Source: a virus. From it: 38,566 bases of DNA. The stretch spans positions 1 through 38,566 of the IMG/VR virus record IMGVR_UViG_3300005613_000184. One strand, given 5' to 3'. The position numbers and the translations under genes are program-made. This document shows, in pieces, positions 34,962 through 38,566 of the stretch. Numbering within the stretch: the stretch's first letter is position 1; each line of letters opens with the position of its first letter. The notes beneath the pieces were generated by a model, which saw nothing but the letters and a program-made list of their open reading frames with translations, ran no database searches and was not told the DNA's origin.

Positions 34962-35165
34962 ATGGCATACGTACAAAAAAATAATCCAATACCTAAAACT
35001 GGCTGCGGTAGAAGGAGACTATCAAAAATGAGTTCTCCTATGAAAGGCAAAATTAGTGAGCCTTGCAAAAGAGCAGCTAAGCGTAAGTTTAAAGTATGGC
35101 CATCAGCTTATGCTTCTGGCTGGGGTGTAAGATGTACTCGTAATCCTAGAAAATTTTTAAAATAA
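34962..35165 (+). CDS. Basic small protein with KVWPSAYASG motif, 67 aa
   Basis: The protein is basic, with four cysteines (Cys in PKTGCGRRR, in SEPCKRAAK and in GVRCTR). It carries FKVWPSAYASGWGVRCTR (about 44-61). That Trp-Pro-Ser-Ala-Tyr-Ala-Ser motif is shared by short proteins of phages and giant viruses that are annotated only as domains of unknown function. The cysteines might bind zinc. It also has SSPMKGK at about 25-31. It starts 4 bases after the previous stop. Functional role not known; DNA binding in the virion is a possibility. Confidence 0.62.
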   Translation: MAYVQKNNPIPKTGCGRRRLSKMSSPMKGKISEPCKRAAKRKFKVWPSAYASGWGVRCTRNPRKFLK

Positions 35166-35536
35166 TGGCTTTTAAAATGAAATACAAAGACTTGCGAGAA
35201 GTTGTTGGACAGCTTAAAAACGCTTCTAACATACATGGAAAGCAAGCAAAAATTGTACAAAAACATATTGATAAGATGGAGAGTAGCTCTCCTAACAAAA
35301 AGCGCATGGGTGATTTTAAACACTCAGACGCTCCTGATGCTAAAGGCAAGTTTAGAGAGTTATCTGCGTCTGATTTAGCTACTTGGATGATTAAGTCTCG
35401 TAAAGGTAATTTATCTAAAATTATAAGTAGCTTAAATCAGCAAGTTGTATTTAGAAGAAATACAGATCCAAAGTACGCTGCCAAAATGCGTAGAACTATG
35501 GACATCGTAAGAAAAAGATTAGGTAAAAAGAAATGA
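35165..35536 (+). CDS. Basic helical small protein with SPNKKR motif, 123 aa
   Basis: A helical protein: MKYKDLREVVGQLKNAS near the start, then a linker SSSPNKKRMGDF at about 41-52, and a second helical domain with FRELSASDLATWMIKSRKGN, LSKIISSLNQQVVFRR and RTMDIVRKRLGKKK. The linker motif SPNKKR recurs in the next gene. The start shares a base with the preceding stop, and its stop overlaps the next start by four bases (ATGA). It is probably a nucleic-acid-binding or virion-packaged protein; I know no family for it. Confidence 0.58.
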   Translation: MAFKMKYKDLREVVGQLKNASNIHGKQAKIVQKHIDKMESSSPNKKRMGDFKHSDAPDAKGKFRELSASDLATWMIKSRKGNLSKIISSLNQQVVFRRNTDPKYAAKMRRTMDIVRKRLGKKK

Positions 35537-35991
35537 GTAAAGCTTACCGCGGAGTATTAAAAGCTAGAATATCAAAGCTGTACGGCGGTGATGTCACTAT
35601 AGAAAAGTGCAAAAAGCTAAAAGCTAGGCCTAATGCTACACCTCGCGATAAACAGTTATGTAACTGGTTTATAAACATGCAAACCAACAGACCATCGCCT
35701 AATAAAAAGCGTAAAGATCCAAAAGTAGGCACGGGTAAAAAGCCAAAAGGATCAGGCAGAAGACTATACACCGATGAGAACCCTAAAGATACAGTTAGTA
35801 TAAAGTTTGCTACAGTAGCTGACGCTAGAAGAACAATAGCTAAAGTTAAAAGAATAAATAAGCCTTACGCTCGCAAAATACAAATACTAACAGTCTTAGA
35901 GCAAAGAGCTGAGGTTATGGGTAAGATGGAACAGGCTAGACTTGCTAGAGCTGCTAAAAAACAATTAAAAGCACAAAGAAAAGATGTTTAA
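35533..35991 (+). CDS. Basic phage protein with GTGKKPKGSGRRLYTDENP core, 152 aa
   Basis: A helical N-terminal domain (YRGVLKARISKLYGGDVTIE, then DKQLCNWFIN) is followed by the linker RPSPNKKRKDPKV at about 52-64. The core has GTGKKPKGSGRRLYTDENP, then DTVSIKFATVADARRTI, and finally KPYARKIQILTVLEQRA with a basic helix. The core is strongly patterned and recurs in phage and giant-virus proteins annotated as a domain of unknown function (DUF5824 type, as I remember it). The run of Arg and Lys before TDENP would suit phosphate or nucleic-acid binding. The start overlaps the previous stop (ATGA), and its end overlaps the phosphatase gene by 8 bases. Confidence 0.62.
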   Translation: MSKAYRGVLKARISKLYGGDVTIEKCKKLKARPNATPRDKQLCNWFINMQTNRPSPNKKRKDPKVGTGKKPKGSGRRLYTDENPKDTVSIKFATVADARRTIAKVKRINKPYARKIQILTVLEQRAEVMGKMEQARLARAAKKQLKAQRKDV

Positions 35992-36526
35992 AGATTTTGA
36001 CATATCTTCTTTTAAAGACATGAAACCACCTAGTGATAACTCTTTTGATACATCTCAAGAGATTAAAGAGCTAAAAAAAATACCAAGCAATAAAAAGTTT
36101 GTTAAGTATAACGACGATATTGAGAAAGTTTTTAAAGATAAAGCAAAGAAGCTCAATATTAAAGACTACGACAACAAGTTAGTTAATAAACTACTTAAAG
36201 AGTCTGTTCCAGTTATATTAAAATTAAAAAAACACTTTAATAGGCCTAGACCTAGTGTAATTGCTAAAAAGATGAACATAGATTTAAAACCTGTATATCT
36301 AGGTTCTGCCCAAACACCATCTTACCCATCAGGGCATGCAACACAAGCTTTTTTAATAGCAGAAGTACTTAGCGATAAATATCCTAAGCATGCTAAAGCT
36401 TTTAACAAAACAGCTGAAAATATATCTAAAAGTAGATTAATAGCTAAAGTTCATCATAGATCAGATTCTAAGATAGGCGAAAAGCTAGGTAAAAAAATGT
36501 ATAACTTTATAAAAAACAAAATTTAA
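35984..36526 (+). CDS. PAP2-superfamily phosphatase, soluble, 180 aa
   Basis: All three catalytic motifs of the PAP2/vanadium haloperoxidase superfamily are present in order: K-x6-RP (K82 to R89-P90), PSGH (P115-H118), and SR-x5-H-x3-D (S150, R151, H157, D161). His118, His157 and Asp161 would be the catalytic core, and the Lys and Arg residues bind phosphate. Unlike lipid phosphatases there is no membrane helix, and unlike class A acid phosphatases no signal peptide is seen. The N-terminal 70 residues are charged and helical. It sits inside a cluster of very basic small proteins. Substrate could be a phospholipid, a phosphate ester or a nucleotide; nothing visible decides this. Confidence 0.82.
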   Translation: MFKDFDISSFKDMKPPSDNSFDTSQEIKELKKIPSNKKFVKYNDDIEKVFKDKAKKLNIKDYDNKLVNKLLKESVPVILKLKKHFNRPRPSVIAKKMNIDLKPVYLGSAQTPSYPSGHATQAFLIAEVLSDKYPKHAKAFNKTAENISKSRLIAKVHHRSDSKIGEKLGKKMYNFIKNKI

Positions 36527-36527
36527 A

Positions 36528-36827
36528 ATGAAAAAAGGACCAATGAAAATGAGCCACCCTAAAAAGATGGCTAAAAAATCAGCTATGAAATTAACTGGTG
36601 ATATGAAGAAAAAATCAGCTATGAAAATAACTGCTAAGCAAGAGAAAAATCTTCCTGCTAACTTAGTTAAAGCTATTAAAGAAAAAGAAGCTTCTGCTAT
36701 GAAGATGAAAAAAGCAGCTATGAAAATGAAGAAAGACTCAGCTATGATGCTTAAAAAATCTGCTATGGAGATGAAAAAAGCTGCTTCTGCTATGAAAATG
36801 TATAAAATGAAAATGAAGAAGAAGTAA
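36528..36827 (+). CDS. Lys/Met/Ala low-complexity protein with SAMKMKK repeats, 99 aa
   Basis: The protein is nearly all Lys, Met and Ala with a few Ser and Glu. Repeat units read KKSAMKL, KKSAMKI, ASAMKMKKAAMKMKKDSAM, MLKKSAMEM and AASAMKMYKMKMKKK, roughly heptad-like. There is no aromatic core, so it is likely disordered or a lone amphipathic helix. The start lies one base after the phosphatase stop, and its stop is directly before the next gene, so the frame is under selection. Resemblance in composition to histone H1 tails and to chromatin-condensing lysine-rich proteins suggests a DNA-compacting or membrane-active role. There is no known family I can name. Confidence 0.65.
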   Translation: MKKGPMKMSHPKKMAKKSAMKLTGDMKKKSAMKITAKQEKNLPANLVKAIKEKEASAMKMKKAAMKMKKDSAMMLKKSAMEMKKAASAMKMYKMKMKKK

Positions 36828-37106
36828 ATGGCTTACGCTCAGTCTAAAAATCCATTTAAAAAAGTAAAAGGCGGAGGTACTAGAAAAGTGTGCTTACCTA
36901 AAGCTAAGGTCATGAGCATGACTAAAGAAGAACGCAAAAAAGTTGTTCGTGCTAAACTAGCTGCAGCTAAAAAAGGTAAGTATAAAAGATCTAGTAAGTC
37001 TTTTGTTAAAGGAGCTAGGAAAAAAGGAGCTACGCTTCGAGACTGGTTCCAAAAGGAAAACTGGGTACAAGTAAATAATCCAAGCAAAAAGTGCGGAGAA
37101 AAATAA
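36828..37106 (+). CDS. Basic small protein with LRDWFQKENWVQV ending (DUF5872-like), 92 aa
   Basis: The N-terminus is AYAQSKNPFKKVKGGGT, then RKVCLPKAKVMSMTKEERKK, then a basic stretch KLAAAKKGKYKRSSKSFVKG, and at the end TLRDWFQKENWVQVNNPSKK followed by CGEK. The last part resembles the 'KWFKE-WVDI-RP-...CGR' signature of DUF5872-type proteins found in phages and giant viruses. Two cysteines (CLPK and KKCGE) may form a metal or disulphide pair. It closes the plus-strand operon, just before the bidirectional terminator. Confidence 0.6.
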   Translation: MAYAQSKNPFKKVKGGGTRKVCLPKAKVMSMTKEERKKVVRAKLAAAKKGKYKRSSKSFVKGARKKGATLRDWFQKENWVQVNNPSKKCGEK

Positions 37107-37109
37107 AAA

Positions 37110-37131
37110 AAAGGGGACGTTAGTCCCCTTT
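37110..37131. terminator. Bidirectional terminator between convergent operons
   Basis: A 9-bp perfect stem (37110-37118 with 37123-37131) with loop GTTA is flanked by A-runs on the left and a T-rich run on the right. It is therefore followed by U-rich RNA in both directions: strongly so on the minus strand (eight T's then ATTTTT) and weakly on the plus strand (tattattt). It lies 4 bases after the last plus-strand stop and 6 bases before the end of the minus-strand histone-like gene, so it ends both operons. Confidence 0.88.
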
Positions 37132-37136
37132 ATTAT

Positions 37137-37334
37137 TTAAGCAATTACTTTTTTAGAATTTTTTTGTTCTTGAACTTCAAGCCTTACTTTTTGAGCAAGC
37201 TCTTTTACGTCTTGCATATTTTTTCGTACTCTAGTTCCAGCAGACATATTGCCTTCTTCAAACTTTTCTAAGTCAGCAATACCTTTTTCTAAGTTTACCA
37301 ACATTGCATTGTATAATTCTTCTAATTCTGTCAT
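37137..37334 (-). CDS. Histone H1-like (Hc1-type) DNA-binding protein, 65 aa
   Basis: I start it at the internal ATG (37334). The longer frame would add 29 hydrophobic residues overlapping the reductase gene, which does not match this family. The protein reads MTELEELYNAMLVNLEKG, then an acidic helix, and FEEGNMSAGTRVRKNMQDVK, then ELAQKVRLEVQEQKNSKK. The 'GN-x-AAGTR-x-RK-x-hQDhK' core followed by a Gln/Val/Glu helix is the pattern of small Bacteroidetes histone H1-like proteins. It is the downstream gene of a two-gene minus-strand operon with the reductase. It would bind and bend or compact DNA, either phage or host. It lacks the long Lys/Ala tail of bacterial H1 homologues. Confidence 0.72.
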   Translation of the reverse strand: MTELEELYNAMLVNLEKGIADLEKFEEGNMSAGTRVRKNMQDVKELAQKVRLEVQEQKNSKKVIA

Positions 37335-37350
37335 AATAAATAAAATTAAA

Positions 37351-38566
37351 TTAAATAACTTCACAGTTGTTACCAGCGCAAGCAAGCTCACCTGATAAAT
37401 CTGTGTTATCGTCCATTTCAATAACTTTCGTTAAATCAATATCAGATAAAACCTTGGACATTTCATTAAACTTAGCTTCGTCAATGTCCTCAAACGGAGC
37501 TTGAGTATAAGTACCACCATCGTAAGGTAATACTGATAGACCGTTGTAGCAGTCTCTGTTTTCCCACATCCACTCACCAGCTTTTTTCCACTCATCATCT
37601 TTTAAAGATATTGTAGCAGAAACATTATGAGTATTACTTCCAGATCTGTGACCAGCTTTAACCCAGTTTTCAGCTACTAGCTTAACACGATTAAGCGTGT
37701 CGAAAGCAGATTCAGTTCTAAGTATAGAGCCTTTTGGCGCTAGCTGAGGTATACTAATAATAGCGGTGTCGTGACCTCTGAAAAAACAGTCTTCAATTAA
37801 TTCAGGGTGCGCTACAGATAAATAGTTATATATAGCTTCGTTTTTGCCTACGCGTACTCTACGGACATAATAATCATTATGCCACGCGTGAATACCAGAT
37901 GAAGTTCCGAGTACTAGAGAAGTCGTTCCAGCAGGCTTGACGCACGTCGTACGCGCTGCTTTGTTAATACCAATTAACTTTGCAACCCTAGCATTTTCTC
38001 TTTTGACTACATCTGCAGCTTTATTTAAGTCCATATCTAATACAACACCAGATCCAATGCCAGTCATTGACACGCCAATTAACGCGTCTTTTTCTGTAGT
38101 CTCTCTCCATACTTCACGTAAGTAGTGAAAGTCAGTGTAGCCAGCTTGTAATGTGCCGATAAATGCCGCAGCTTTAACTCTAGCGTTAAGATCTTCTTGG
38201 TCTGCTACGTTTGATACGTTAACTTCGCATAAGTTACAAAACTGAAATGGTCTAAGTGCTATTTCACAACATGGATTAGTTCCCCAGTCTTTATCGTTGT
38301 TAAGATAAATACCAGGTTCGCCAGAGCCAGACAACTCAATACGTTCCCATAAGTCCATAAAAAACTCTTTAGTAATTTTATGTCTTATTAATACAGCTGA
38401 GTTATTAGCTCTACCTCTTTGTGGATTAAGCTCCCACCAGTTGCCTGATTTACATGAAATCATTTCACTATCGTCTGCTGAAAATAGTGATATTAAAGCA
38501 GCTCGCCTGATACCACCAGCAAGAACAGCATCAGCGATATGACATACAATATCATGTACTTCAATA
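37351..38566 (-). CDS. nrdJ: Class II (B12-dependent) ribonucleoside-triphosphate reductase, C-terminal part
   Basis: The open frame runs past the window edge (first in-frame codon at 38565-38563), so the 5' part is missing; the visible part is 404 residues. It matches the monomeric adenosylcobalamin-dependent RTPR family. N-P-C-C-E lies near the start (38262-38276), giving the thiyl-radical Cys and the catalytic Glu two residues later. The second redox Cys is 11 residues after the first (FQFCNLC). The C-terminus carries CAGNNC, the Cys pair that recharges the active site. AGGIRRAALISL and NPQRGRANNSAVL are further conserved blocks. It reduces ribonucleotides to deoxyribonucleotides and needs cobalamin from the host. 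It is followed by the histone-like gene. No intein is seen in the visible part. Confidence 0.9.
   Translation of the reverse strand, partial: IEVHDIVCHIADAVLAGGIRRAALISLFSADDSEMISCKSGNWWELNPQRGRANNSAVLIRHKITKEFFMDLWERIELSGSGEPGIYLNNDKDWGTNPCCEIALRPFQFCNLCEVNVSNVADQEDLNARVKAAAFIGTLQAGYTDFHYLREVWRETTEKDALIGVSMTGIGSGVVLDMDLNKAADVVKRENARVAKLIGINKAARTTCVKPAGTTSLVLGTSSGIHAWHNDYYVRRVRVGKNEAIYNYLSVAHPELIEDCFFRGHDTAIISIPQLAPKGSILRTESAFDTLNRVKLVAENWVKAGHRSGSNTHNVSATISLKDDEWKKAGEWMWENRDCYNGLSVLPYDGGTYTQAPFEDIDEAKFNEMSKVLSDIDLTKVIEMDDNTDLSGELACAGNNCEVI

Noticed and set aside
37335-37421. Extended N-terminus of the histone-like gene with 29 hydrophobic residues (possible signal or membrane anchor)
   Set aside because: It overlaps the reductase coding end and does not fit the family length; the internal ATG gives the expected histone-like protein.

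Overview
The window looks like the structural half of the genome of a tailed, probably short-tailed (podovirus-like), bacteriophage infecting a marine Bacteroidetes host, most likely a flavobacterium. The phage assignment rests on a continuous plus-strand run of terminase large subunit, portal, scaffold-like protein, major capsid protein, connector proteins, a giant tail protein, internal/ejection proteins and lysis-type genes. The host assignment is inferred from four things: AT-rich DNA; almost complete absence of Shine-Dalgarno sequences, with A/T-rich leaders before start codons; cysteine repeats of the GCTDP...DDGSC type and a SprB-like segment in the tail protein, both typical of Bacteroidetes surface proteins; and a histone H1-like protein of the small Bacteroidetes type. 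No tape-measure protein, sheath or tail-tube protein is recognisable. The terminase and the oversized portal recall crAss-like phages and their marine relatives, but only a phylogeny could place it.

Layout. 1-3917: end of a holin-like membrane protein, two beta-rich virion proteins (one lectin-like), several small genes including a possible GroES-like protein and a possible small terminase, and another beta-rich virion protein. 3910-11311: packaging and capsid block (large terminase, portal, scaffold-like protein, major capsid protein) closed by a strong UUCG-loop terminator. 11335-14202: three head-completion or connector candidates, with a long UUCG-capped hairpin between the first two. 14202-21755: a 2517-residue tail protein. 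21774-32179: a small protein, two internal proteins and a 2666-residue multidomain protein with zincin, HAD-phosphatase and zinc-finger signatures. 32197-34662: three small membrane/coiled-coil proteins, a DUF5675-type putative lysis enzyme and small virion-like proteins, two of them tandem paralogues. 34662-37106: a compact cluster of very basic small proteins with a PAP2-type phosphatase in the middle. A bidirectional terminator at 37110-37131 separates this from a minus-strand operon holding a B12-dependent (class II) ribonucleotide reductase, cut by the window edge, and a histone H1-like gene.

How it may work together. The early block packages DNA into the capsid. The connectors and the 2517-residue protein form the short tail and probably contact the host surface. 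The 22-32 kb block would be ejected with the DNA. The 32-34 kb block supplies lysis functions. The basic cluster and the H1-like protein are candidates for DNA-condensing or virion cargo proteins, and the reductase supplies deoxynucleotides. No tRNA gene, CRISPR array, integrase or insertion sequence was seen. No stretch longer than 300 bases lacks a gene.
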